This document shows, one piece after another, positions 18,292 to 28,210 of a stretch of DNA of 64,000 nucleotides. Source of the stretch: Flavobacterium sp. HSC-61S13 (GTDB lineage: Bacteria > Bacteroidota > Bacteroidia > Flavobacteriales > Flavobacteriaceae); contig NZ_JALJZV010000007.1 in NCBI RefSeq assembly GCF_024171535.1, forward strand, positions 149,557 to 213,556, given 5' to 3'. The notes beneath the pieces were generated by a model. It was given only the letters and a program-made list of their open reading frames with translations, did not search any database and was not told the origin of the DNA. Made by a program: the position numbers and the translations under genes. Within the stretch, counting starts at the first letter, position 1. Every line of letters starts with the position of its first letter.

Positions 18292-19176
18292 TTAAGATTT
18301 GGGTTCGGCATAGATTTCATATCCATGTCCGTATTCTGCCCAAGTGGCTTTCTTTAAAAGAACTATATTAGAAGTTTTTCCAACCCATATTTTTAAAACT
18401 TGGTCTTGTTGCACTGTTCTCTTAAACAGCTTCTTATATTCGATAAAAGTTGACTCGTTCGTTTGTTGGTATTTTGCCTCCCCATACAAAGTTGTTATGT
18501 AATTAGTAAGCACCTCCAATTCTCGATTTGCGAGATCATCTGAATTTCCTTCGTATAGTTTATCGTCAAATCGAACATTCAATATAGACGAAAGTATGCC
18601 ATCTCGATTTTCAGTGAAAAGAGAAAAACTATAATCCTCATTACCATTATTGATAAATCCGGTATTCATATTGAAATTTCCATCGGGCTTGTTCCACTGT
18701 ATATTTAAAAAATCGCCATCCACATAAACTCGAGTACTCGTTGAATCTTTTGCGACAACTAAGCCATCTTTATACGCTTTTAAATAGGTGGTATAAGTTC
18801 CTGGTAGATAAAAGTGATGTCCCCATTCAAGTTTAACACTATAAGAATCACCTTGCTTTTGCAATAGTTGCATTTTTGTGGCTCCTCCCTTAATCTCCCA
18901 AGTAAGCGAATCTAGATTACTTTTTAGTTTATCAGCCAATGCAAGGAATTTTATGTTTCCACTAGCACTACTGTCCTGCAACTTAAAAACAACCATACTT
19001 AAAATGTTTTGTTCATCAAGGTTACTTACAACTTTTAGTGATTTTAATTGTCCCTCTATAATCGGATTTCCCACTTCTGGGTTTACAATTTCAGGATTTT
19101 GCAATGTAGAATCATCGTTAGAGCAAGAAGCTAACATACAAGAAGCTAAAACAAAAAAAGCTATTTTTTTAAACAT
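18292..19176 (-). CDS. lipoprotein of unknown function
   Basis: A 294-residue secreted lipoprotein: signal peptide MFKKIAFFVLASCMLASC with the lipobox Cys at residue 18, followed by an Asn/Pro/Glu-rich linker. The rest looks all-beta (short hydrophobic strands, YSVKLEWGHHFYLPGTYTT). No catalytic motif is visible and I do not recognise the family. Flanked by an ankyrin protein upstream and a terminator downstream, so probably a single-gene unit. Confidence 0.75.
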   Translation of the reverse strand: MFKKIAFFVLASCMLASCSNDDSTLQNPEIVNPEVGNPIIEGQLKSLKVVSNLDEQNILSMVVFKLQDSSASGNIKFLALADKLKSNLDSLTWEIKGGATKMQLLQKQGDSYSVKLEWGHHFYLPGTYTTYLKAYKDGLVVAKDSTSTRVYVDGDFLNIQWNKPDGNFNMNTGFINNGNEDYSFSLFTENRDGILSSILNVRFDDKLYEGNSDDLANRELEVLTNYITTLYGEAKYQQTNESTFIEYKKLFKRTVQQDQVLKIWVGKTSNIVLLKKATWAEYGHGYEIYAEPKS

Positions 19177-19309
19177 AAGATATTCGTTTAGGTATTTTTT
19201 TCAAAAATACAACACAAACAATTAGTAAACAATTAAAACAAATAGTATTAAATTCCTCTATTATAACCACCTAGATTCGTAATTATACATATAATGTAAT
19301 ACCAAATTT

Positions 19310-19981
19310 TTAAATTTTTAAAATTTGCTCTATTTCCTTGTACCCTTTAGCTTTAGCATGTTGTAAAGCTGTGATTCCATCTCGATCGGGAATACTTAAA
19401 TCGGCTCCTGCCTCTTTTAGAATTTGAACGATTTGCTGAAACTTTACACTACCATCTCCCAAAACAACTGCCTCCATCAAGCCAGTCCATTGCAAGCGAT
19501 TGATGTGATCAATCGGAAAGTCTTTAGTATTGGCCAACAAACGTACGGTTTCTACATGTCCGCGTTCACAAGCGGGAATCAAAGCCGTACCGTTATATCT
19601 GTTAAACACATCGAAACGGGCACCGTGGTCCAAATACAATTTTACCAATTCGGTTTGTCCAGTCGCTCCAGCGTAGAGAAATGCACTGTCTAAATTAAGT
19701 GCTTGCTGATTGACATCGGCTCCGTGCTTTACTAATAGTTTCGCCATTTCGATCTGACTTCTGACCGTAGCGATAAGTAATAAACTGCGTTGATCACTGT
19801 CGGTTGCCTGAACTTTAGCACCTGCTTTTAAAGCTTGGGCTACAGCGTTTACATCATTGTTTTGGACTAATTTTACTATTTCCTGATCTGTCATAACTTC
19901 TGTATTTTCAGTTGAACTCGCCGTACAGCTCCACATACTTAGAGGGGCTGCAAGCACGAATAAAAAAAAATTTTTTCTCAT
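19310..19981 (-). CDS. ankyrin-repeat lipoprotein
   Basis: A 223-residue exported protein: signal sequence ending SMWSC (lipobox-like), then about five ankyrin repeats (MAKLLVKHGADVNQQ, LVKLYLDHGARFD, TVRLLANTKDFPIDHINR, ILKEAGADLSIPDRDGITAL). Such proteins usually shield or scaffold a partner. It starts 11 nt after the stop of a Tat-exported amidohydrolase, so the two are surely co-transcribed and may form an enzyme/accessory pair in the periplasm. The partner relation is inferred. Confidence 0.87.
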   Translation of the reverse strand: MRKNFFLFVLAAPLSMWSCTASSTENTEVMTDQEIVKLVQNNDVNAVAQALKAGAKVQATDSDQRSLLLIATVRSQIEMAKLLVKHGADVNQQALNLDSAFLYAGATGQTELVKLYLDHGARFDVFNRYNGTALIPACERGHVETVRLLANTKDFPIDHINRLQWTGLMEAVVLGDGSVKFQQIVQILKEAGADLSIPDRDGITALQHAKAKGYKEIEQILKI

Positions 19982-19992
19982 AATTATATGTT

Positions 19993-21336
19993 TTAAAATA
20001 CCCTATTTCCCTGGTATATCAATGCGGTTACGGGTGATATTCGAGCAACGGCTTCGGCGGAACAACTCGCATCGAGAAACACCAAATTGGCCTCATCGCC
20101 AACCTTGGGCCACTGTTGCACCCCTTTGTCATCTAAAGGTAAGACATCTGAAGTCGCTAATTTAAGTATCCTCGATAAGTCAAATTCCGTGGAATATCCG
20201 TATAACTGTGCGGCAAGATTGGCTTTTTCCAATACACTTCCTGTTCCAAAAGTGTTCCAATGATCAATTATACTGTCATTTCCCACCCATACCTTTACTC
20301 CTTTTTTCATCAAGATTGGAATGGGCATTACCAATCCGCCAAAAGGAATGGTCGATACAATACCAATTTGAGCGGCAGCTAATTTTTCTGCCATCTCCTC
20401 CTGTTTAACTTTGTCCAATCTGCCTAAGGCAAAACAATGACTCAAATAGGTTTTGTCTTTTAGACTTGGATTTTCATTGACCTTATCAATCAAATAGTTT
20501 ATCGTTTTAACGCCAGATTCCCCCGATTCATGTAGGTGGATATCAATCCCTTTCTGATGATCTAAAGCGAGTTGAACCGTAAGATCCATCGTTTTTTCAA
20601 TAGCTCCATCGATGGAAAAAGGATCTACCCCTCCGATAAAATCTATATCCATTTTAGCCGCTTCTTTTAAGTAAGGAACACTATCAGTATAATATACACC
20701 GTGTTGAGGAAAAGCGACAATTTCCGCTCCAAAACCGTTTTTCTTGTTCTCTAAGGCTATTTGCAAATTTTTAAGCGAGTCCAGTTTTACTGTCGGATCT
20801 ATATTTACATGACTACGCGCAAAAGCACTGCCCTTAGATTGTAATAATTCAATCAGTTTTTCAGCACGCTGTGTCGATGTTTTTAACAGCTCGGGCAAAA
20901 GCTCCTTTTCCATTTCAATCATACCCTTTACGCCGCCTGTTCTGCGTTTTACGGCTTGCCAAGGCCCTCCATAAAAGGTTTTATCCAAATGGATGTGCAT
21001 ATCTCTAAAAGAAGGGAGCATCAACATTCCTTTCATATCCATAACCTTCGAATCCGGTTGATTGGCTCTAATATCCTTTATCCGATAATCGGCTATTTCA
21101 ATGGTAAAAAGCGCCGTTTTTGTTGCAACCACCTCATCGCCCTCATAGTCAAAACCCACTTCTAATCTCACGTTCTTTAACGTATAGTCTTTTTCTGTAT
21201 GTATCGATTTAGTGGTAACATCTGGGGTGGTGTCTTGGTTTTCTGCATGCAATATACTCGGCAGTAGAGCAGCTCCTCCCAATCCCAACGCGGAGCGTTT
21301 AATAAAATCCATTCGCGATATGCCAGACTCCTTCAT
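19993..21336 (-). CDS. Tat-exported amidohydrolase (cytosine-deaminase-like)
   Basis: A 447-residue metal-dependent hydrolase. A longer frame begins at TTG; the ATG used gives MKESGISRMDFIKRSALGLGG, a Tat-like signal, although the usual twin Arg is reduced to SRMDFIKRS. Amidohydrolase motifs: DMHIHLDKTF (first metal His pair), HLHES, SHCFAL, and the catalytic Asp in WVGNDSIIDHW. These place it nearest cytosine deaminase and related deaminases, but a periplasmic enzyme may act on another cyclic amide or amine. Downstream gene: ankyrin lipoprotein. An FNR-like motif with one mismatch lies just upstream (21359-21372). Confidence 0.85.
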   Translation of the reverse strand: MKESGISRMDFIKRSALGLGGAALLPSILHAENQDTTPDVTTKSIHTEKDYTLKNVRLEVGFDYEGDEVVATKTALFTIEIADYRIKDIRANQPDSKVMDMKGMLMLPSFRDMHIHLDKTFYGGPWQAVKRRTGGVKGMIEMEKELLPELLKTSTQRAEKLIELLQSKGSAFARSHVNIDPTVKLDSLKNLQIALENKKNGFGAEIVAFPQHGVYYTDSVPYLKEAAKMDIDFIGGVDPFSIDGAIEKTMDLTVQLALDHQKGIDIHLHESGESGVKTINYLIDKVNENPSLKDKTYLSHCFALGRLDKVKQEEMAEKLAAAQIGIVSTIPFGGLVMPIPILMKKGVKVWVGNDSIIDHWNTFGTGSVLEKANLAAQLYGYSTEFDLSRILKLATSDVLPLDDKGVQQWPKVGDEANLVFLDASCSAEAVARISPVTALIYQGNRVF

Positions 21337-21634
21337 ATTTATTTTTTTTATTTTCAACTTGACCTTACTCAAGTCTTTAATTCTAATTTGATTTGCCTAA
21401 AGATAGAAAAATTGTTACGACTACTACAGCATTACGCGCAATCAACATCCTATTTCAACCCTGTTAATACCATTTATTTATTAACGTAGGCAAAAAAAAT
21501 GGATCGAATTGCCTATTTTAGTTCGATTTATAATTTGTTAGCGTTTTATATTCTAAACTTTTAATAAATTTCAATATATAATTCGGTGTCGCAATTGATG
21601 GCATTCTGATTTTTTAACTCTAAAAAAACTTTAA

Positions 21635-22063
21635 ATGCATATAACGATTACAACAACTGCCAGTAGTACTGATGCGCAAAGCATTAGCCAAGGTATTACT
21701 GATTTTAATAAAGCCAGTATACCAGAACTTGAACCAAATGAAGCGGAAGTGCGCTTTTTTGTATTTGCTAAGGACGATGCGGATGAAGTGAAAGGAGGCA
21801 TTAGAGCCAGTTGTTATTGGAATACGTTACACATCGAGTTGTTGTGGTTGTCCGAAGCCTGTCGAGGTCAAGGAACCGGTAAGCAATTGATAGAGGCAGC
21901 TGAAAATTTTGCCCGACAAAATCACTGTGAAAAGGCTTTGGTAGAAACCACCAGTTGGCAAGCCAAACCCTTTTACGAGAAAAACGGTTATAACCTACTC
22001 GCCACTTTACAGGATAGACCAAAGGGACATGCTACGCATTATTTGAGTAAAACCTTGTTTTAA
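21635..22063 (+). CDS. GNAT-family N-acetyltransferase
   Basis: A 142-residue GNAT protein: the core strand IELLWLSEACRGQGTGKQLI contains the acetyl-CoA loop R-G-Q-G-T-G, followed by ALVETTSWQAKPFYEKNGY, the usual beta5/alpha4 signature. Acceptor unknown. The start ATG follows an AT-rich leader. A small XRE gene follows after 70 nt in the same direction. Confidence 0.88.
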   Translation: MHITITTTASSTDAQSISQGITDFNKASIPELEPNEAEVRFFVFAKDDADEVKGGIRASCYWNTLHIELLWLSEACRGQGTGKQLIEAAENFARQNHCEKALVETTSWQAKPFYEKNGYNLLATLQDRPKGHATHYLSKTLF

Positions 22064-22133
22064 ATAAAATTCTTCATCGTCACAACATTATACGACAGAC
22101 ATAAATAACAAAATCAAACTATAGTATTTTTAT

Positions 22134-22349
22134 ATGACAAGAGAAAAACTAAAGATGGATTTCGGCAAGCAGATTGTAAAACTACGAGAACAGCGTGGTT
22201 GGAGTCAGTCTGATTTAGCGCGAGCATGCAACAAAGACCGTCAGGCGATCGAAAAGCTCGAAAATGGCAAGGTCAACCCAACACTTTTTACTTTATTGGA
22301 AGTTGCCAATGCCTTGAACATTTCGTTATCTAAATTGGTTGATTTTTAG
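22134..22349 (+). CDS. small XRE-family DNA-binding protein
   Basis: A 71-residue Cro/C1-type helix-turn-helix protein (REQRGWSQSDLARACNKDRQ, then KVNPTLFTLLEVANALNISLS), essentially the bare domain. MDFGKQ at residue 8 is an alternative start. Such minimal regulators are common in this phylum, some as antitoxins, but no toxin gene is adjacent, so the role is open. Confidence 0.85.
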   Translation: MTREKLKMDFGKQIVKLREQRGWSQSDLARACNKDRQAIEKLENGKVNPTLFTLLEVANALNISLSKLVDF

Positions 22350-22519
22350 TCGATGCTGACCGTTCCTTGTTGCCGAGGACCACATGTTTACAGCAAAAAA
22401 CATCCTCAATTGGGCTACACCCAAAGATTAAAATCTGAAACTGATTTAAAAGCTTTTGTTCTATTTCTTCCTTTTCTAATTTTTCATGTAACGCTCCATT
22501 GATTGCATAAGTATTAAGT
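22330..22519 (-). other. possible gene remnant without a start codon
   Basis: On the minus strand a frame of about 60 codons is open from a stop near 22519 to a stop overlapping the XRE gene end. Its translation is protein-like (GALHEKLEKEEIEQKLLNQF, then ILIFGCSPIEDVF) but has no ATG. It may be the 3' end of a decayed gene or chance. No function is assigned. Confidence 0.3.
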
Positions 22520-22617
22520 ATTTATACATAACATTGTTTTTACAACCTTGAATTATTAGCTAATCTTTGATAACTTCATATAAGTCATGTCTAACCAACT
22601 GAAATTTTCACTCTCGA

Positions 22618-23232
22618 TTATTTGCGATCCAATTCTGAAAAACATTGCTCGCCAATGGCACCCCCAGCATATTCTAAAACCACGTTAGTCTTATAAAAGA
22701 TATAATTACAGCCATCGTTATAACTTGGAATTTCATCATCGGCTAAATTTTGATTAAAAATATTATAAGAAAACATCCCCATACCACTTCTTTGCCATCC
22801 AATAACAACTGGATTTCTACCTTTTATAGATATACAATTGGCTTTGTCTAATTTCTCTTTTAGAGTTTGAAGTTCTATTGTTGACCACCCCAATTCAACA
22901 AGAAGTGAGTCTACTTTAGGCGATTTTGTATTTAGCTTCCAATTACTCTGATATACACTGTCTAATTTAACGTGAAATATCGATAGTTCATCGTCATTTT
23001 TAAATTCAATAGATACTCCTGCTCCATCTGGCAATATTGACTTAAAATAATTCCTTACTTCAATTATTTCATCTTTTTTCTTTTTATAATTCTCAATAAG
23101 ATCTTTTTTGTTATAAGAAGGTCCTGTAAAAGCCCCGTCAAACGCAAAATGTAAAAAAAGAAAAAAAGATCCTATCGATATCAGTAATATACTCCCTATT
23201 ACGAGTAAAAATATTTTTATTTCTTTAAGCAT
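22618..23232 (-). CDS. membrane-anchored hypothetical protein
   Basis: A 204-residue protein with one N-terminal transmembrane segment (LLVIGSILLISIGSFFLFLH) and a predicted extracytoplasmic domain of about 170 residues. That domain has a charged helical start (ENYKKKKDEIIEVRNYFKSI) and several strands ending GGAIGEQCF. Similar single-span proteins are frequent orphans in flavobacteria; I cannot name the family. No obvious operon partner. Confidence 0.65.
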   Translation of the reverse strand: MLKEIKIFLLVIGSILLISIGSFFLFLHFAFDGAFTGPSYNKKDLIENYKKKKDEIIEVRNYFKSILPDGAGVSIEFKNDDELSIFHVKLDSVYQSNWKLNTKSPKVDSLLVELGWSTIELQTLKEKLDKANCISIKGRNPVVIGWQRSGMGMFSYNIFNQNLADDEIPSYNDGCNYIFYKTNVVLEYAGGAIGEQCFSELDRK

Positions 23233-23357
23233 GTTTCTTTTTTTATTAGACGTTTACAACTGGCACTTATCCATTTTTAATTTATAAATAAAAGCATACG
23301 AAAACACTTGATTGAAGTTTTTATACATGCGGTTTAAGCACTGTAAAACGCGCCTTT

Positions 23358-24065
23358 TTATTTATCGGCTTCAGTTGTCCACTCGTGTTCGATATTTGTC
23401 ATTAGCAAAGCGTTGTCAAAAACCACCGAACCATTTGGAAAAACAGCTTCGTTTTCAAAGAAACTTGACTTAATCCTTGCAACATTTAGTGGTTGAACTT
23501 TCCAGCTATAAGTTTTTAATTTCAAACCCTCGAAATTACTTTTATTTGGAGAATACCCCAAGTCCCCTGCTTCAAAAAAAACAGAAGCGTTTTCAATGGT
23601 TTCAAAAACAGACTGTTTATTAAAATTTTTTGTCTCAGAAGCTTCAATCGCAATTTCAGTGTCATCATCGCTTTTAAAAGCAATATGATAATTTCCGTCA
23701 TTTTCACTGACATTGAATTTTGCGAAGTTGTGCTTACCTGGGAATAATTTCCCTCCTATGAGGGCATTTAACTGTAATGAAGTATCCCTTCGAGGAATAT
23801 ATACCCCCGATCTTGTTTCTCCTTCTTCATCCCATTCCACTGCAATTCTATGAGCCCCATTTTCAGAGCTCACTCCTAAAAAATCAGGCCACCCTTTTGG
23901 TTTTATGCTTTTTAGTCGGATCAAACAGATTCCTACAATGGCTTTTCCCTTATAAATTTTGGGTCGAAAAGGTAGCGGCACAATTTGCTCAATAACTTTG
24001 GGATCTGCGATGAAGTTTATTAAAATTCTTCTTTCAATATATCCGTGTATTGTCGGTATTTTCAT
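23358..24065 (-). CDS. DUF2071/YqjF-like protein
   Basis: A 235-residue cytosolic protein. FIADPKVIEQIVPLPFRPKI, VGICLIRLKSIKPKGWPDFL and RSGVYIPRRDTSLQLNALI resemble the DUF2071 (YqjF) fold, which is related to acetoacetate decarboxylase. The catalytic role of this family is unsettled. Single gene with short flanking gaps, same direction as its neighbours. Confidence 0.7.
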   Translation of the reverse strand: MKIPTIHGYIERRILINFIADPKVIEQIVPLPFRPKIYKGKAIVGICLIRLKSIKPKGWPDFLGVSSENGAHRIAVEWDEEGETRSGVYIPRRDTSLQLNALIGGKLFPGKHNFAKFNVSENDGNYHIAFKSDDDTEIAIEASETKNFNKQSVFETIENASVFFEAGDLGYSPNKSNFEGLKLKTYSWKVQPLNVARIKSSFFENEAVFPNGSVVFDNALLMTNIEHEWTTEADK

Positions 24066-24144
24066 TTTATATACAACTTGTTTTTAAAACCTTATATCTA
24101 TTTCTTTATCGAACTGATGTTTTCGCGGCACAATCTCGTGCCAA

Positions 24145-24585
24145 CTAAAAAATTCTGTTTTTAAGAATTTGGTTGTATAAAAAGCTTAATAAAATTAAAA
24201 TTGGTAATCCTATCCACGCCGTAAAAACCAATTCAAGTCCATTTTGGCCTCCATTTCCATAGCAGAGACTTTGTGCATTTGTAAACACTGGAATCAAACT
24301 CGATTGAATTAGAACATATTCTAATGCATTAAAAACCGTCAACAATATGGGTAATGTTTTTAATTTTTCAAGCGGCAACCATTTTAAATATCTATAAAAC
24401 AGAAAAGGCAGCAATAACGCACCAATACTTGACAATATCCAAATCAGCTCAAATGCAATAGTACATTCTACGCCTAAACCATTTAAAAGCATCTGAACTG
24501 CTAAATTTGCAATAGCTGTAAATCCAGGAATGAAAAATCCTACAATTGAAAATATGACTGTTGGTTTTACAAAATCAACAGTCAT
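24145..24585 (-). CDS. small four-helix membrane protein
   Basis: A 146-residue protein made of four hydrophobic helices (SIVGFFIPGFTAIANLAVQM, ELIWILSSIGALLLPFLFY, LPILLTVFNALEYVLI, LVFTAWIGLPILILLSFLY). No motif points to a transport or enzyme family. It is 80 nt downstream of the DUF2071 gene's end on the coding strand's far side and may be an independent unit. Function unknown. Confidence 0.65.
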   Translation of the reverse strand: MTVDFVKPTVIFSIVGFFIPGFTAIANLAVQMLLNGLGVECTIAFELIWILSSIGALLLPFLFYRYLKWLPLEKLKTLPILLTVFNALEYVLIQSSLIPVFTNAQSLCYGNGGQNGLELVFTAWIGLPILILLSFLYNQILKNRIF

Positions 24586-24721
24586 ATTCTATACTTTTTA
24601 TCTCCATATTATACTCTTTTTCACTAGTGTTATGTATACTCCTGAGATTTGCAATATAGCGTATTATTCAACATTGAAGTAATAGTGTCTATGACTTTTT
24701 TTTTCGACTATTTTAAAAATT

Positions 24722-25385
24722 TCACTCAGTTTTCTTTTCACGGATTTCACGCAAATTATTAAGAAATATTTTTTCAATTTGCTTTGCTTTATTTACGGTC
24801 ATAAAATGACCTCCACCTTCAATTAGAAAATCGTGTTTTACATTTTTAATCGGAATTATTTTGTCTGCATTTCCATGAATATGAATATAATTATTGGGCA
24901 CAAACTCGTTGTTCCAATTGGCAATTTCACGAATTGCCCACGTTAAAAAACGAGGGTTCGTCTCTAGTAAAATGGTCCTTAACAATTGTCTGTCTTTCGT
25001 TGTAGTAACTCCAAAAAACCAATTCGTATAAAGTTTTGTTGTTTTAAAAAAAAGTGGGAATTAACTTGTTCAATTTCAAAATTACTGCAATTCGATAAAG
25101 TAAAGGGAGTTCGTATTTGGTTTTTGCAGAAGCGATTAAGATTAGTTTCTCCGTTTGGATGATTTTAGAAATTTCTATGGCAACCATTCCGCCAAAAGAC
25201 AAACCAATTAGAATAGGATTCTCATCTGGAATTAATTGTACCATTCTTTTAGCATAATCAGCCAATGATTCGTTGTAAATCGTTTCTATCCAATCGATAA
25301 ATTCTGGGTTAAGATTTCCAAAATCAATGCGATCAAAGACTCTTCTATCGACACCTAATCCGCTTAAAATATAAATTTTATTCAT
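24722..25385 (-). pseudogene. alpha/beta hydrolase, split by a homopolymer frameshift
   Basis: The first frame (25044-25385) carries the hydrolase start ILSGLGVDRRVF and the nucleophile elbow GLSFGGM, then stops after LIPTFF. The second frame (24722-24985 and open further up) carries HGNADKIIP (acidic residue region) and GGGHFMTVNKA (catalytic His). The frames join as IPTFFKTTKLYTNWFFGV if one T is removed from an eight-T run (25046-25053 on the plus strand, as A). The intact protein would have about 220 residues. Same kind of lesion as in the rhomboid gene, so slippage or sequencing error should be excluded. Confidence 0.85.
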
Positions 25386-25418
25386 TTTTTACTTTTCCAA
25401 CAAACGTATTAAAACAAC

Positions 25419-26174
25419 CTAAACACACTCTTGATCTAAGTGAACTCCAGTACAAATCCATTGTCCACTGATATTGCGATACAGTCGGGTATAGGAAGCG
25501 CTTTCATCAATTTCCTCTACATAAATAAAAACATCCCATACAACATCATTATCTATATCGTACCCCATGCCCGAGATGGTTTGATTTTGTTGGGTAATTA
25601 CTTTGACCTCACTGCTTTTGACTTTAAAACTAGCGCTATAGGGCAATAAAACCAAACCTTGAATACCCGTATTCTCACTTGTAGAAAGATTCGAAACATT
25701 AGTAAAAAAAAGATTGGGAAAAATGATTGTCTCCGCACATTCTGTAACCTCCCCTAAATGCCAATAATCTACTGCGGTTTTATAGTTCTGATTATCGAAT
25801 ACAAGCAGGGCATCTACCGTATTATTCCACCGTACTTTTGTTCCTTTAAAATAGTCATCCGCAGCTTTCCCTCCTGTGATGGTCGTTTGAGGATTAGCAT
25901 TCAGCAAATACTGTAGAAAAGACAAATCGTCATCCCAACTAAAAGGTCTGTTTTCTCCGCTTATTTGAGCTATACCCACAAAATATAAATGCTCATTATT
26001 CTTATTGAAGAATGACGACTTTGTAGGTTTTAAAGTCGGGTTTTCTCGTATCCATGTCTGGTCTACTTTCTTTTTCTGACTTTGAATAAATCCTTCAGGA
26101 TTAGCCATCTTTTTTTGCCCATAACCAAAGCTTACAGTACATAAGATAAGAATAAATATTATTTTGAATTGCAT
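25419..26174 (-). CDS. secreted hypothetical protein
   Basis: A 251-residue protein with a cleavable signal peptide (IIFILILCTVSFGYGQ, cleavage after GYG or Q). No lipobox. The mature part has no motif I recognise; it is rich in aromatic and Asn residues and looks beta-sheet based (PQTTITGGKAADDYF, DVFIYVEEIDESASY). It starts 33 nt upstream of the split hydrolase gene and may share a transcript. Confidence 0.65.
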   Translation of the reverse strand: MQFKIIFILILCTVSFGYGQKKMANPEGFIQSQKKKVDQTWIRENPTLKPTKSSFFNKNNEHLYFVGIAQISGENRPFSWDDDLSFLQYLLNANPQTTITGGKAADDYFKGTKVRWNNTVDALLVFDNQNYKTAVDYWHLGEVTECAETIIFPNLFFTNVSNLSTSENTGIQGLVLLPYSASFKVKSSEVKVITQQNQTISGMGYDIDNDVVWDVFIYVEEIDESASYTRLYRNISGQWICTGVHLDQECV

Positions 26175-26332
26175 TATTTAAAGGTTTTAATACACTGCTG
26201 AAGTTTGTGCCATTTGACAATTTTAAAATTCAATCCCACTATAACGAACACCTGACCTTGTTGTTTCTTACAAACACCATATTCATAATAAAACTGTAGT
26301 CGATCTATATTTTACAAATAAGTTGAGGTTTC

Positions 26333-26737
26333 TTATAATCCACTTGCTTGCAACACCGCAGAACCAAAAGGATTATCCACGATCCACAACCAATTTCCGG
26401 CTTGATCTTTTTTCATAATACAAGCGGTATGTCCCGTCATCTGAATCGGATGCCCATCTGGAGTAGTGCCGCTCATTTCCCAAAGGTCCATCCACATAGC
26501 CAAATCTCCGACAATGGATATATGTGGAGTAGCTCCGCTAATATGAAATTGTAAAGCACAAATCGCTTGCATGGCTTTCTCAATCTGGTTCAAACCCCTT
26601 AATTCCCTACCATCTCTATCGATATAAACCGCTTCCGGATGAAAGCAACTCAGCGCTCCGTTCACATCCCCATCTTTTATACAATTTCGAAAATATGCCA
26701 CTGCGCCAACAGGCGTTGTTCTGTTTAAATCTTGCAT
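26333..26737 (-). CDS. SnoaL/NTF2-like domain protein
   Basis: A 134-residue single-domain protein of the NTF2-like fold (VAYFRNCIKDGDVNGALSCF, then HPEAVYIDRDGRELRGLNQI, DLAMWMDLWEMSG and a final WIVDNPFG). Members range from isomerases and cyclases to binding proteins and cannot be told apart by eye. No signal peptide. Confidence 0.8.
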   Translation of the reverse strand: MQDLNRTTPVGAVAYFRNCIKDGDVNGALSCFHPEAVYIDRDGRELRGLNQIEKAMQAICALQFHISGATPHISIVGDLAMWMDLWEMSGTTPDGHPIQMTGHTACIMKKDQAGNWLWIVDNPFGSAVLQASGL

Positions 26738-26801
26738 TTAAAATTTTATTATTCCGACCGAAATTAAAACTAATATTTAGAAAACCTACTGAATTTTTGT
26801 T

Positions 26802-28205
26802 TTATTGCCATCCTCCTCCTAAAACACGGTATAATTCGATACGGGCAAATAACTCGTCGCGTTTACTGATAGTGTAATTCATATCACAAGTCAGCAAATT
26901 ATTTTGAGTAGTTAATATTTCAAGATAATTAGCTCGCCCTCCAGTAAACAGCATCTTTACCTTAACTATATTATTCTCTAAAGCCTCTCTCTGTTTGACC
27001 AAAATCACTTGTTGTTCCTTTTGTTTATCTAATTGTACTAGGGCATTAGATACCTCTGTAACTGCACTCAATACTGCTGCGCGAAACTTAATAACCGCTT
27101 TTTCCCGATTAGCTAGTGCTATTTGGTATTTTGTCTTGATTGTTCTGCGTTGTAAAATTGGTTGGCTAATACCTCCTGCTACCATTCCAAATACCGATGC
27201 AGGGATATTAAACCAGTCACTCGCTTTAAATGCAAGCAGCCCTCCGTTTGCACTTAAAGTTAAAGTAGGGTAAAATGCAGCCTGTGCAATTCCCACATTT
27301 GCATTGGCGATTTTAAGGTCTAATTCAGCACTTTTGACGTCTGGTCGTTGAGATAAAAGAATCGCAGGAATGCCTATTTGCACATTATTTATTATTCCTA
27401 TATACTGTAAAGATTGCTGTCGTTGTTGCGTATCGGGAAAAACTCCAGTCAGGGCACTTAATACATTTTCTTGAATCAAAATTTGCAACTGTAAATTGGG
27501 TATTAATTTTTCAGCTTCTAGTTCTTGGACTTTTGATTGCTCTAAGGCTAATGAAGTGCTTTTACCCGCTTCAAATTGCAATTGAATTGCTGTAGTCGTA
27601 CTCTTACTTAACTCGATATTTTTTTGAACTAAACCCATTTGGTTGTCCAAGATCACTAAGTTATAGTAGCATTGCGCTATTTGTGCTACCAAAGCTGTTT
27701 GTACTGCGTTTTTAGTTTCTCCAGATTGTAAATAACTTGCCCAATCTGCTTTTTTTTGATTTTTAATTTTTCCCCAAATATCTGCTTCCCAGCTCATCGC
27801 TAAATCAACTTTAAAATCATCAATGTGCGTATTATTCTGGTTAACTAACGCATTGTACTCGGAAGGAAATGCTCTAGAAGTATAGATCTCTAACTGTACA
27901 TCAGGTATATTTCCCCCTTGCGCATTTTTTAAGTGCCATTTTGAAATTTCTATGTTTTGAAGTGCTATCAAAACATCTGAATTTCTTTTTAATGCGATCT
28001 CTATCAGCTGAATTAATTGTTCATCTTGGAAAAAAGATCGCCACGATAATTGCCCTATTGTAGGTCCTTCCGCCATTAGATTGTCCGTTCGATATTTGTC
28101 TGGAAAAGCATTCATTGGTGTATCAATTTCTACCTTTGATACCTTACATCCAGACAAGGCTGTCAACGCTAATACCGTTATAACGATTATTATATTTTTA
28201 ATCAT
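26802..28205 (-). CDS. RND efflux outer-membrane lipoprotein (OprM/NodT family)
   Basis: A 467-residue TolC-like outer-membrane factor. Lipoprotein signal LTALSGC; two TolC-type repeats with long coiled coils (LLSQRPDVKSAELDLKIANA is the family hallmark). C-terminal FTGGRANYLEILTTQNNLL is also typical. It forms the trimeric exit duct of an RND pump. It starts 5 nt after the RND transporter stop, third gene of the operon. Confidence 0.93.
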   Translation of the reverse strand: MIKNIIIVITVLALTALSGCKVSKVEIDTPMNAFPDKYRTDNLMAEGPTIGQLSWRSFFQDEQLIQLIEIALKRNSDVLIALQNIEISKWHLKNAQGGNIPDVQLEIYTSRAFPSEYNALVNQNNTHIDDFKVDLAMSWEADIWGKIKNQKKADWASYLQSGETKNAVQTALVAQIAQCYYNLVILDNQMGLVQKNIELSKSTTTAIQLQFEAGKSTSLALEQSKVQELEAEKLIPNLQLQILIQENVLSALTGVFPDTQQRQQSLQYIGIINNVQIGIPAILLSQRPDVKSAELDLKIANANVGIAQAAFYPTLTLSANGGLLAFKASDWFNIPASVFGMVAGGISQPILQRRTIKTKYQIALANREKAVIKFRAAVLSAVTEVSNALVQLDKQKEQQVILVKQREALENNIVKVKMLFTGGRANYLEILTTQNNLLTCDMNYTISKRDELFARIELYRVLGGGWQ

Positions 28206-28210
28206 ATGAT

